Below the pieces are notes generated by a model. It was not told where the DNA came from. It saw only the letters and a list, made by a program, of their open reading frames with translations, and ran no database searches. Below are positions 6,297 to 13,964 of a stretch of 21,954 nucleotides of DNA, piece by piece (the stretch's first letter is position 1; every line of letters starts with the position of its first letter). The stretch comes from JBJEXX01 sp051886215. GTDB lineage: Bacteria; Bacillota_I; Bacilli_A; RF39; UBA660. The translations under genes were made by a program, and so were the position numbers. The stretch lies in NCBI GenBank assembly GCA_051886215.1, contig JBJEXX010000039.1, positions 1 through 21,954 of the forward strand. Direction: 5' to 3'.

Positions 6297-7256
6297 ATGG
6301 AAAGAGATTTAATGATAAGAAAAAATAATTTAAATATATATAAAGCTGTTGATTTTGATGAGTTTATATATGTTATAACACAGATTCCTAATATATATAA
6401 TACTTTTACTGAAACTTTTAGAGAAAAAGTAGAAAGGGAATTTAAAAATTATAGGTATATCAATTTTAATGATAACGGTATACAAGTTTCAATTTACAAT
6501 GGTGAAAAATTGAGTCAATCTGTAATTTCACTATTTATTCAAAATGATTGTTTCTTAGATACCTATTATCAGTATTTTAGGGAAATATTAAAATCCATTA
6601 GGACATCACACTTAGGTATTTATGATAAAAATAGAAATGTTTTTAGTCAAATTGATTTTGTATTTGATGGAATTCTTCATCAATCTCTAAGAGTAAAAAA
6701 AGATTTAATAGATTATTTTTCAAAATATCCAGAATACAAACCAGATAAAATATACATCAGTAAATACTCAAATGATTATAAAACATATAAAAAATTATTA
6801 AAAATTGTTAAAGAACACCAATTGATAATTAATGGAAAAAATATAAAAAACTTGTTCATTAATAGCAAAATAAATCCTTTATATAAAAATCAAACATTAG
6901 AACAATATGATTTATCAAATTTAGATTTTGATAATAAAAATATATCCGGTATAGATATAAGCAAAAACCCAGAAATAAGAATTAATTTTGATAAGATAGT
7001 AAAAGACTTAACAGATAGTAATATTAGTGGTTATAATTTAAATAAGTATACTTTTAGAAACTATAATTTAACTAATACTGATTTAAGAAATACAGGAGCC
7101 ACTATAGATATAGCGAGTTGTATAATTAATAAAAGTGGTAAAATGGGTTCAGGTACTTTATTTGATGAGGATAATAAATTTATTTTTTATGATAAAGTTC
7201 TTTCAGAAGAGCAAATAAAAGATTTAAATATTAAAATATATAAGAAAACTAAGTAA
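6297..7256 (+). CDS. P2: tandem paralogue of P1, pentapeptide-repeat-like module
   Basis: A 319-residue paralogue of P1 with the same layout: a near-identical first 25 residues (24 of 25 match), a diverged middle (about 26-150) and the shared C-terminal module at about 200-316. In the first 75 nucleotides P1 and P2 differ at only 3 positions, two of them silent, while the middle region is far less alike. That pattern suggests a recent tandem duplication with faster change, or recombination, in the middle. The five-residue spacing of Leu/Ile/Phe in the module is retained. AAAGGA stands 9 bases before the ATG. The gene has no promoter of its own visible and should be read from the P1 promoter. 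Its stop codon lies within a terminator stem shared with the convergent Na/Pi-like gene. Function unknown. Confidence 0.85.
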   Translation: MERDLMIRKNNLNIYKAVDFDEFIYVITQIPNIYNTFTETFREKVEREFKNYRYINFNDNGIQVSIYNGEKLSQSVISLFIQNDCFLDTYYQYFREILKSIRTSHLGIYDKNRNVFSQIDFVFDGILHQSLRVKKDLIDYFSKYPEYKPDKIYISKYSNDYKTYKKLLKIVKEHQLIINGKNIKNLFINSKINPLYKNQTLEQYDLSNLDFDNKNISGIDISKNPEIRINFDKIVKDLTDSNISGYNLNKYTFRNYNLTNTDLRNTGATIDIASCIINKSGKMGSGTLFDEDNKFIFYDKVLSEEQIKDLNIKIYKKTK

Positions 7257-7264
7257 TTAGTTTT
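7245..7264. terminator. Terminator between P2 and the Na/Pi-like gene, inside both stop codons
   Basis: AAAACTAA (7245-7252) pairs with TTAGTTTT (7257-7264) around GTAA. T residues follow on the plus strand; on the minus strand the tract is interrupted by C. The coding regions overlap here by 8 bp, with both stops in the hairpin. Confidence 0.75.
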
Positions 7265-8151
7265 TTTATTATTTTTAAAATATATTTACTAAAATAAAAT
7301 ACCCCTACTACATTTATAATATTTAATAACAAATTGTAATTAGCTAATACCAATACTGTATTATTAGATATATTTAAAAGAAATTTTTCAATATCAAATA
7401 TATTCATAATTATAAGTAACATTATGGTACCTAAAATATTAAATATTATATTAATATAGGAACATCTTTTAGCATCTTTTTCCATGCCTATACTCACTAT
7501 AATAGCTGTTATAGCGGTTCCTATATTAGAACCTAATATCATGTAAAAACAAGTATTTAAATCAATTAAATTATTGTATAGAAGTGATTGTAATATAGTA
7601 GTAAATACAGATGATGATTGAATAATACCTGTTATTAAAAATGATATAAAAATATTAAAATATTTATTATTATATTTTAATAAAATATCTAATATAAAAC
7701 TATTTTCTAAAAAACTTGTAGAATTCTTCATTAAATACATACTTAAAAATATAATAGTCATTGCTAAAAATAATTTATAGTATTTGTTTTTTAATAATAA
7801 AAATATAATTCCTAAAATACTACATATAATAACGAAATATATAGATGGTAAAGTAAATAAATAAGCAGTTGCGCAGGTACCAATATTACTTCCCATAATA
7901 AAATATATACTATTATCTAAATCTAATATTTTATTATGAATTAGAGTAATAACTAAACAAATACATAAGGATGATGATTGTAATATAATTGTAATAATAA
8001 TTCCAAGTAATAAAAATAAGTATTTATTTTTAGATATTTTTTTTATTAATTTTATAAAACCACTTTCTGTATATTCATACATATTTTTATTAAATAACTT
8101 TATACCTAAAAAAAATAGTAAAATACCTCCTATAAAAGTAAAAAAAGACAT
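7249..8151 (-). CDS. Na/Pi-cotransporter-like membrane protein without PhoU domain
   Basis: Integral membrane protein of the sodium/phosphate cotransporter family (PF02690 type), expected to move phosphate or a related anion with Na+. The 300 residues hold two inverted-repeat-like halves 120 residues apart, each with the signature QSSS (58-61 and 178-181) and then GSNIGT (87-92 and 207-212). About eight hydrophobic segments are visible. Many bacterial members are about 540-600 residues with a C-terminal PhoU-like domain; this one ends after the membrane part, so it is the short form. It is convergent with P2 and divergent from P3. Start and ribosome-binding site lie in a 14-bp-stem hairpin (8143-8179). 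No convincing promoter was found on its strand. Its position between family paralogues is unexplained. Confidence 0.85.
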   Translation of the reverse strand: MSFFTFIGGILLFFLGIKLFNKNMYEYTESGFIKLIKKISKNKYLFLLLGIIITIILQSSSLCICLVITLIHNKILDLDNSIYFIMGSNIGTCATAYLFTLPSIYFVIICSILGIIFLLLKNKYYKLFLAMTIIFLSMYLMKNSTSFLENSFILDILLKYNNKYFNIFISFLITGIIQSSSVFTTILQSLLYNNLIDLNTCFYMILGSNIGTAITAIIVSIGMEKDAKRCSYINIIFNILGTIMLLIIMNIFDIEKFLLNISNNTVLVLANYNLLLNIINVVGVFYFSKYILKIIKKLIT

Positions 8152-8179
8152 ATAATCACCATTTAATTATATGTCTTTT
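8143..8179 (-). promoter_or_regulatory. Hairpin holding the ribosome-binding site and start codon of the Na/Pi-like gene
   Basis: On the minus strand AAAAGACATATAAT (8179-8166) pairs perfectly with ATTATATGTCTTTT (8156-8143), 14 bp around a 9-base loop. The GGTGA ribosome-binding site straddles the loop and 3' arm, the ATG is inside the 3' arm, and a run of T residues follows within the first codons. The structure could block initiation or end transcription. Confidence 0.65.
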
Positions 8180-8181
8180 AT

Positions 8182-8210
8182 TTGACTTTTACTTTGTTTT
8201 TTATTATAAT
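8182..8210 (+). promoter_or_regulatory. Sigma-A promoter of P3
   Basis: TTGACT (8182-8187), 17-bp spacer, TATAAT (8205-8210), 50 bases before the P3 start codon. Confidence 0.75.
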
Positions 8211-8260
8211 ATAAGACAATTTTATAATCTGTTATCAATTCAATTGAAAGGAAAGATAAA

Positions 8261-9454
8261 ATGTTTGAAGAACAAAAAAGAAAAAGAGAATATAAAAAAA
8301 GATTAAAAAAATATGAGGATGGAATTTCTTTAGAAGAGTTAACAAAAACATTAGAAAGTGCAGAAAAAATAATTAATATTTTATTAGAAAAAAGTATTAA
8401 TGATTTTCTTCTTTTTTACAATAGTATGTTTCCAGAAGAACCACATATATTAAAATATTCTGGAAAATATATTTGGAGTTATTCAAAAATTATATCTCCT
8501 GCAATATATTGTACAAATTCCGACATACCATATTCTATTTATGGATCTTTTGAAAACGATAATTTATGCGATAGCATACAAAGATTTTTAGGATTCTTTA
8601 TAAATAAAGAAAAATACTATTATTATAAAAGCCTTGGATTAGAAACAGATAATTTTGATTCTTTAATTCATTTATTTAATAATGTCCAAAAAATAAATGC
8701 AATCATATATAAAAACAAAGAAAGCAAAATTAAAAAAAGTTATTATTACATAAATGATGATGTATTTTCTTACGATATAGAATTTGAGTTTATAAAAGAT
8801 AAAAATTATACTTTAAATAAAGGAATTAGAATTAAAGACGAATATAGTTTTTTAAAATTAGAAGAAATAAAGAAAGAAAAAGTACAACTAAGTATACAAC
8901 AAGCTGAAGATAATAACTACCTTACCTATTATTTTGAACTATTAGAAGATATAAATGAATATAGTTATTTACTAAATAATGAAGACCTATCTTTTGTTAC
9001 AGAAAATATGAATAGTAAAATTCTTCTAAGTAATACAGCATTGTTTGATAAATATGGAAAAATAAAAGAAATTTTTCTACATAATAATTTGTTAGAATAT
9101 TATGATTTAAGCAATATCAATTTTGATAATCAAAATATATCTGGACTTGATATAAGTCATAATCCAGAAGTACATATTAATTTTGATAAGATAGTAAAGG
9201 ATTTAACAGATAGTAGTATTAATGGTTATAATTTAAATAAGTATACTTTTAGAAGCTTTAATTTAACCAATACTGACTTAAGAAATACATGCGCTACTAT
9301 TGATCTTGCAACTTGTATGATAACTCTCGAAGGAAAAATGAGTTCCGGTACCATATTTGATGAAGACAATAAATTTATCTTTGGTGATAAAAAATTAACA
9401 TTAGAGCAAGTAAAAGATTTAGGAATAAAAATAAAAAAGTTAGAACGAAACTAA
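8261..9454 (+). CDS. P3: paralogue with the same C-terminal module on a different N-terminus
   Basis: A 397-residue soluble protein. Residues about 278-392 are the P1/P2 module: the five-residue ladder starts at Leu283 and Phe288 and continues through NLNKYTF and NLTNTDL, and the SSGTIFDEDNKF motif is at 361-372. At DNA level the module stays very close to P1 and P2 (long shared runs around 9170-9300). The first 270 residues differ: a charged helical start (FEEQKRKREYKKRLKKYEDG), the segment LEELTKTLESAEKIINILLEKS, then an unrecognised region with many Tyr and Lys. AAAGGA precedes the ATG by about 8 bases. The gene has its own promoter and terminator, so it is a separate unit from P1-P2. Function unknown. 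Confidence 0.85.
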   Translation: MFEEQKRKREYKKRLKKYEDGISLEELTKTLESAEKIINILLEKSINDFLLFYNSMFPEEPHILKYSGKYIWSYSKIISPAIYCTNSDIPYSIYGSFENDNLCDSIQRFLGFFINKEKYYYYKSLGLETDNFDSLIHLFNNVQKINAIIYKNKESKIKKSYYYINDDVFSYDIEFEFIKDKNYTLNKGIRIKDEYSFLKLEEIKKEKVQLSIQQAEDNNYLTYYFELLEDINEYSYLLNNEDLSFVTENMNSKILLSNTALFDKYGKIKEIFLHNNLLEYYDLSNINFDNQNISGLDISHNPEVHINFDKIVKDLTDSSINGYNLNKYTFRSFNLTNTDLRNTCATIDLATCMITLEGKMSSGTIFDEDNKFIFGDKKLTLEQVKDLGIKIKKLERN

Positions 9455-9461
9455 CTTTTTT
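9433..9461. terminator. Strong bidirectional terminator between P3 and pheT
   Basis: AAAAAAGTTAG (9433-9443) pairs with CTAACTTTTTT (9451-9461), 11 bp around a 7-base loop. The P3 stop codon and the pheT stop codon both overlap the structure. Confidence 0.85.
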
Positions 9462-11832
9462 ATTTATCTCTAATTGTTGATTTAAAGATATTATTAACTT
9501 TTTCAATAATATTATTAAACTCTGTCATTACTTCTTCTTCTGTTAATGTTTTATTTGGATCCATAAAAGTTAATTTATAAGCCAAAGACTTTTTACCAAC
9601 TTCAATATTTTCTCCTTCATATAAATCAAATAATTCAATATTTGAAAGAATTCTACTACTACTCTTCTTAATTGCAGAATATACATCTTTTTGAGGTGTG
9701 TTTTTATCTACTATAAACGCCACATCTTTTACACTAGAAGGATATTTAGGAATATCTTTAAATTTCATTTTTCCTGTTTTAAATGATAATAATTTATCTA
9801 AATTAATTTCACAAACATATACATCTTCTTTTAAAACTTTAGGATGAACTTTACCCATCATACCAATATCTTTACCATTTATATTTATCATTGCGCTTAC
9901 ACCTGGATGCATTTCTTTAGGTATTTTATCTGATTTTATAAAACTATATCTATTTTCATATCCTAAGTAATCTAATAATTCTTCTACAATTCCTTTTAAT
10001 ATATAAAAGTCTACTTTAGTTTTATTTATATCTAAATAAAAATCACCACTTATTAAAATAGCTAATTTTAATTCTTCTTTATAAATATCATCTTCTTTAA
10101 AGAAAACTTTTCCCATTTCAAATATTGATATATTACTATTATTACGTGCTTTATTATATAAATATATATCTTTAAGAGAAGATACTAAACTATATCTTAA
10201 AGTATTTCTATCTTCGCTCATAGGATCATTTAAACTAATAGGAGTAAATTCATCACTTGTAAATTCATTTACTTTTTCCTTAGAAATTAAAGTATAACTC
10301 ATTGTTTCATTTAAACCAAGACTAGCCATTAAATGTTTTATTTCTCTTTTAGTTTTATTATATTTACCAGAAATAACATTTAATACAGGAAGTTTTCCTT
10401 TAATATTATCCATTCCATATAATCTACCTACTTCTTCGATTAAGTCTTCTTCTATAAAAATATCTCTTCTTCTTGTAGGTACTTCTACTTTAATATTATT
10501 TTCTTCTTTAGTAACTTTAAAGTCTAATCTTTTTAATATATTTATTATTTTATCTTCTTCAATACAAATACCTAACACTTTATTTACTTTTTCTGGTGAA
10601 ATATTAATAAGTTTATTTTCTTTATCAATATTATCATATTTAACTATGCCACCTACTATTTTAGCATCAGCGTATTTTTCTAATAAATGACAACTTCTCT
10701 CTATTGCCATATATGTTCTTTTAGGATCAAGTCCTTTTTCAAATCTATTACTTGCTTCGCTTCTTAATATTTTTTTAGAAGTTTTTCTAATTTTAATATT
10801 ATCAAATATAGCAGATTCTATAATTATGTTTTTAGTATCATTTTCAACTTCAGTTGATAATCCTCCCATAACTCCAGCAAGACCTACTGCTTTATCTTTG
10901 TCCGCAATAACAATGTCTTCTTCGGTTAAAGTTCTTTCTATATTGTCTAAAGTAATTAATTTTTCACCATTAGTAGCGTTTCTTACGATTAAAACATCAC
11001 CTAAACTATCAGCATCATAAAAATGTAGAGGTTGCCCAGTTTCTAACATTACATAATTGGAAATATCTACAACATTATTAATAGGTCTTATTCCGCTCGC
11101 AATTAATCTATTTTTAATAAAATCTGGGCTTTCTTTGATAGTTACGTTTAAAGCTTTTTTTGCTAAAAACAAAGGACAATCTATAGTTTTAATATCAATT
11201 TTAAATATATCATTTATATCATCACTATTTTCTTTATATGTTAAATCAATATCTTTTACTTTTTTATCATATATAGCACCAAGTTCGTAAGCCATACCTA
11301 ATATGCTAAGTAAATCTCCTCTATTAGATGTCAGTTCAAAATCTATTACTTCATCATCTAAACCTAATGCTTTTATAGGATCGCTTCCTACCTCTGTATC
11401 AAGTGGAAGTTCATGAATTCCATTTTTATCTTTATCTGATAAAAACTTATTATCTAAACCTAGTTCAGCTTTAGAACAAAGCATTCCATTTGATATTTGT
11501 CCTCTTATCATTCCCTTTTTTATTGTTCCACCTGGTAAAACAGCACCATCTTTGGCAACTATTACTTTTAAACCTTTTCTAACATTAGGAGCTCCACATA
11601 CAATATCAAGAATCTCATCACCAATATTTACCTTACATACATGCAGATGGTCACTATCTGGATGCATCTCACAAGAAATAACTTCACCGACTATTAAATT
11701 GGTACAATTGATTAATGGAGCAGCTTCATCATATTCATTACCAACATTAGTCATATCATTAGCAATATCTGTAATAGTTAAAGAATCATCTAAATCTATA
11801 TAATCACTAACAAAATTTCTACTTAATTTCAT
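9460..11832 (-). CDS. pheT: Phenylalanyl-tRNA synthetase beta subunit
   Basis: Large subunit of the cytosolic alpha2-beta2 enzyme that charges tRNA-Phe; it carries tRNA binding and editing while PheS holds the active site. The 790 residues are close to the usual 800. The order of domains is normal: an EMAP/Myf-type tRNA-binding domain at about 40-150 (NLIVGEVISCEMHPDSDHLHVCKVN), B3/B4 editing and B5 regions in the middle (SNRGDLLSILGMAYELGAIYD; SNRFEKGLDPKRTYMAIE), a class II core-like fold, and the ferredoxin-like anticodon-binding domain at the end (KFKDIPKYPSSVKDVAFIVDK). The ATG overlaps the pheS stop by one base (TAATG), with GAGGA in the last pheS codons as ribosome-binding site, so translation is coupled. 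The operon is controlled by the T-box before pheS. Confidence 0.97.
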   Translation of the reverse strand: MKLSRNFVSDYIDLDDSLTITDIANDMTNVGNEYDEAAPLINCTNLIVGEVISCEMHPDSDHLHVCKVNIGDEILDIVCGAPNVRKGLKVIVAKDGAVLPGGTIKKGMIRGQISNGMLCSKAELGLDNKFLSDKDKNGIHELPLDTEVGSDPIKALGLDDEVIDFELTSNRGDLLSILGMAYELGAIYDKKVKDIDLTYKENSDDINDIFKIDIKTIDCPLFLAKKALNVTIKESPDFIKNRLIASGIRPINNVVDISNYVMLETGQPLHFYDADSLGDVLIVRNATNGEKLITLDNIERTLTEEDIVIADKDKAVGLAGVMGGLSTEVENDTKNIIIESAIFDNIKIRKTSKKILRSEASNRFEKGLDPKRTYMAIERSCHLLEKYADAKIVGGIVKYDNIDKENKLINISPEKVNKVLGICIEEDKIINILKRLDFKVTKEENNIKVEVPTRRRDIFIEEDLIEEVGRLYGMDNIKGKLPVLNVISGKYNKTKREIKHLMASLGLNETMSYTLISKEKVNEFTSDEFTPISLNDPMSEDRNTLRYSLVSSLKDIYLYNKARNNSNISIFEMGKVFFKEDDIYKEELKLAILISGDFYLDINKTKVDFYILKGIVEELLDYLGYENRYSFIKSDKIPKEMHPGVSAMININGKDIGMMGKVHPKVLKEDVYVCEINLDKLLSFKTGKMKFKDIPKYPSSVKDVAFIVDKNTPQKDVYSAIKKSSSRILSNIELFDLYEGENIEVGKKSLAYKLTFMDPNKTLTEEEVMTEFNNIIEKVNNIFKSTIRDK

Positions 11833-12881
11833 TAATCCTCATCCTTTCTATTAAATAGTTCAACGAATCTAATATCATTACCATATATTGTTCTAATATC
11901 CGGTATGCCATATTTAAACATTGCAAAACGATCTAAACCAGTTCCAAAAGCAAAACCTTGATATTTTTTAGAATCATAGCCACTCATTTCTAAAACATTA
12001 GGATGTACCATACCAGCTCCTAATACTTCAATCCAACCGGTTTGTTTACATAAATTACAACCTTTTCCATTACATTTAAAACAACTTACATCTACTTCTA
12101 CACTTGGTTCAGTAAATGGGAAATAACTAGGTCTAAATCTAACTTCTGTTTTTTCTCCTAATATTTTTTTACAAAATAATTCAAGTGTTCCTTTTAAATC
12201 AGCCATGGATACATTTTCATCGATTACTAAACCCTCTATTTGCATAAATTGATGTGAATGAGTTGCATCTTCATCTCTTCTATAAACTTTACCGGGACAA
12301 ACAATTCTGATTGGTCCTTTTTCTTTGTTTTCTTCCATAGCTCTAACTTGGGCGGTAGATGTTTGACTTCTAAGTAAAAAGTTTTCATATTCATCTTTTA
12401 AATAGAAAGTATCTTGAGCATCTCTTGCTGGATGTCCTTTTGGTAAATTTAATTTTTGAAAACAGTTTTCATCACTTTCAACTTCTGGTCCTTCATAGAC
12501 AGTATATCCCATAGAAACAAATAAATCTTCAAATTGTTCTGTTATTCTAGTCATAGGATGTAGACTACCCTTTTTTACTTTTTTACTAGGTAAAGTTATA
12601 TCTATGGTTTCTTTTTCTAATTTTTCATTTAATTCTTTTTCTTTTAATTCATTTATCTTTTGTTCTATTTTATTAGTAACTTCTTGTCTAACATCATTTA
12701 AAGCCTTACCAACAACTTTTTTTTCTTCAATAGATAAATCTTTAATATTTTTAGATAATTCCGTAACAACCCCTTGTTTTCCCATATATTTAGATTTAAT
12801 TTCTAATATATCATTTTGCTTAGTAACTTTTTTTAATTCTTCATCAAGTGAATTAATTATCTCTTTAATCTTATTATCCAT
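11832..12881 (-). CDS. pheS: Phenylalanyl-tRNA synthetase alpha subunit
   Basis: Catalytic subunit of the phenylalanine-tRNA ligase, class II. 349 residues from the chosen start (B. subtilis about 344). An N-terminal coiled-coil tRNA-binding arm spans about 1-85. The catalytic part shows motif 2 (GPIRIVCPGKVYRRDEDATHSHQFMQIEGL) and motif 3 (GFAFGTGLDRFAMFKYGIPDIR, about 309-330). A CxxCxxxGCxxC cluster (CFKCNGKGCNLC) before GWIEVLGAGMVHPNVL is common in Gram-positive PheS. The longer frame from 12893 was rejected: its ATGGAGGAA contains the GGAGG that serves the ATG at 12881 five bases later. First gene of the pheST operon, directly after the T-box terminator. Confidence 0.97.
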   Translation of the reverse strand: MDNKIKEIINSLDEELKKVTKQNDILEIKSKYMGKQGVVTELSKNIKDLSIEEKKVVGKALNDVRQEVTNKIEQKINELKEKELNEKLEKETIDITLPSKKVKKGSLHPMTRITEQFEDLFVSMGYTVYEGPEVESDENCFQKLNLPKGHPARDAQDTFYLKDEYENFLLRSQTSTAQVRAMEENKEKGPIRIVCPGKVYRRDEDATHSHQFMQIEGLVIDENVSMADLKGTLELFCKKILGEKTEVRFRPSYFPFTEPSVEVDVSCFKCNGKGCNLCKQTGWIEVLGAGMVHPNVLEMSGYDSKKYQGFAFGTGLDRFAMFKYGIPDIRTIYGNDIRFVELFNRKDED

Positions 12882-12893
12882 ATTTTCCTCCAT

Positions 12894-12933
12894 AAAATAA
12901 AAACACAGTATTCCAAAGGACGAAATACCGTGT
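12894..12933 (-). terminator. T-box-controlled intrinsic terminator before pheS
   Basis: On the minus strand ACACGGTATT (12933-12924) pairs with AATACTGTGT (12912-12903), 10 bp with one G-U, followed by TTTTTATTTT. The 5' arm overlaps the T-box sequence, so the antiterminator form excludes it. Confidence 0.85.
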
Positions 12934-13120
12934 TACCACCTTAATTTATAATATATAATATATTACCTCAAATAGTTAACGCCTATATACGCTTATAATT
13001 TTGTTATAAGAACCTATAGGATGAATTCATAAACTATATTTATTATCTTCCACCAACCGATAACTCTCTATAAAATAATCATTTATTACTACTTCCTAAT
13101 CACAGTAATTAATATATTAC
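12894..13120 (-). promoter_or_regulatory. Phenylalanine T-box leader of pheST
   Basis: Transcript leader that senses uncharged tRNA-Phe and allows readthrough when charging falls. The T-box sequence AAGGTGGTAACACG is at 12942-12929; its UGGU can pair with the ACCA end of tRNA-Phe. The specifier is read as TTC (plus-strand GAA at 13023-13025) within ATGAATTCATCC, followed by A as usual. A stem I region with GAGAG and GTTATCGGTTGG lies upstream, and the terminator lies at 12894-12933. Compared with the common AGGGTGGNACCGCG, two bases in the 3' part are A instead of C and G. Confidence 0.9.
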
Positions 13121-13126
13121 TTAAAT

Positions 13127-13135
13127 AGTATAACA
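13127..13135 (-). promoter_or_regulatory. Extended -10 promoter of the T-box/pheST operon
   Basis: On the minus strand TGTTATACT: -10 TATACT at 13127-13132 with TG at 13134-13135. No good -35 is seen in the A/T tract upstream. Its place fits a start near 13120. Confidence 0.5.
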
Positions 13136-13159
13136 TATTTTTTAAAATTTTTAAAAATA

Positions 13160-13963
13160 TTATTTCTTTTTTTCTAATAATTTTACATTAGCTTTAATAT
13201 TTGTATTAGCAATACCAATATCCATATCTTTACATAGCTCTTCTAAAACTTTAAATCTTCTCAATTTAGCAAACGCTACATCTCTAACTGAATTTATATA
13301 AGACCTAGATTGATGCCTATTTTTCGCTAATTCTATAGCAGATTTTTCATTACCATTTAATCCATATAAATCCATAATAATATCAAATTGTACTTGAGTT
13401 AGGTATTTTTTGTTATCAATATCAGCTGTTTCAAAAAACGGCTTTTTAGTTAATTTTAATATTTCTAATACTTCTTCTTTTAAAATGGCTTCTTCAACTT
13501 TCTTTAAAGTAATATCTTCATCATAATTATAAGTAACGTTATTAACTATATTTCTATAACGTTCTTTACCATTATCTACATATCTTTCAACATCGTTAAA
13601 AGTGACATAATCTTCTTTATTAGATGATTTACTTTCCATATAAGAATTCATTTTTTTATAAATTACTGTTGTAGCAGAATTAATAAATAGGCACTTATTA
13701 GATAAATCATATTCGTCAATATATTCTAATAATCTAAGATTTCCTATACTAATTAGTTCTAATAATTCCTCCTCATCAGAAGTGTAATTACCTGCAATTT
13801 TAATAATTCTATTAAGGTTTCCTTGTATTAATTTATCTTTTGCGTCTTCGTTACCACATTTATAACTAAAAATTAACTCTTGTGCTTCTTTATAACTCAA
13901 TATATGATATTGCTCTATATCTTTTATATATTGCGATAAACTTTCATTTTTATATTTTTTCAT
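13160..13963 (-). CDS. Divergent sigma-70-family sigma factor
   Basis: RNA polymerase sigma factor of unclear regulon, 267 residues. Region 1.2/2.1 resembles primary sigma factors (SLSQYIKDIEQYHILSYKEAQELI, 8-31). Region 2.2 is clear (LLELISIGNLRLLEYIDEYD, 67-86, compare DLIQEGNIGLMKAVEKFD). Region 2.3/2.4 at 87-109 lacks the tryptophans used for -10 melting in housekeeping sigmas. Region 4 is at about 186-236 (LTQVQFDIIMDLYGLNG, then an HTH and FAKLRRF). Region 3 is short or missing. Its ATG lies one base after the stop of the upstream membrane-protein gene (TAAAATG) with no strong Shine-Dalgarno, implying translational coupling. It resembles no sporulation sigma I can name. It may be a stress or envelope sigma. 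Confidence 0.8.
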   Translation of the reverse strand: MKKYKNESLSQYIKDIEQYHILSYKEAQELIFSYKCGNEDAKDKLIQGNLNRIIKIAGNYTSDEEELLELISIGNLRLLEYIDEYDLSNKCLFINSATTVIYKKMNSYMESKSSNKEDYVTFNDVERYVDNGKERYRNIVNNVTYNYDEDITLKKVEEAILKEEVLEILKLTKKPFFETADIDNKKYLTQVQFDIIMDLYGLNGNEKSAIELAKNRHQSRSYINSVRDVAFAKLRRFKVLEELCKDMDIGIANTNIKANVKLLEKKK

Positions 13964-13964
13964 T

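Noticed and set aside
10826..11803. Plus-strand open frames inside pheT (10826-11020, 11057-11290, 11552-11803)
   Set aside because: Lie antisense to pheT, with Ser/Leu-rich low-complexity products typical of the complement of AT-rich coding DNA.
12604..12900. Plus-strand open frame inside pheS
   Set aside because: Complement of the lysine/glutamate-rich PheS arm; Phe/Ser-rich product, no start signals.
13134..13165. A/T-only inverted repeat after the sigma factor gene as terminator
   Set aside because: The stem is purely A/T with no following T-run, and chance pairing is likely in this tract.
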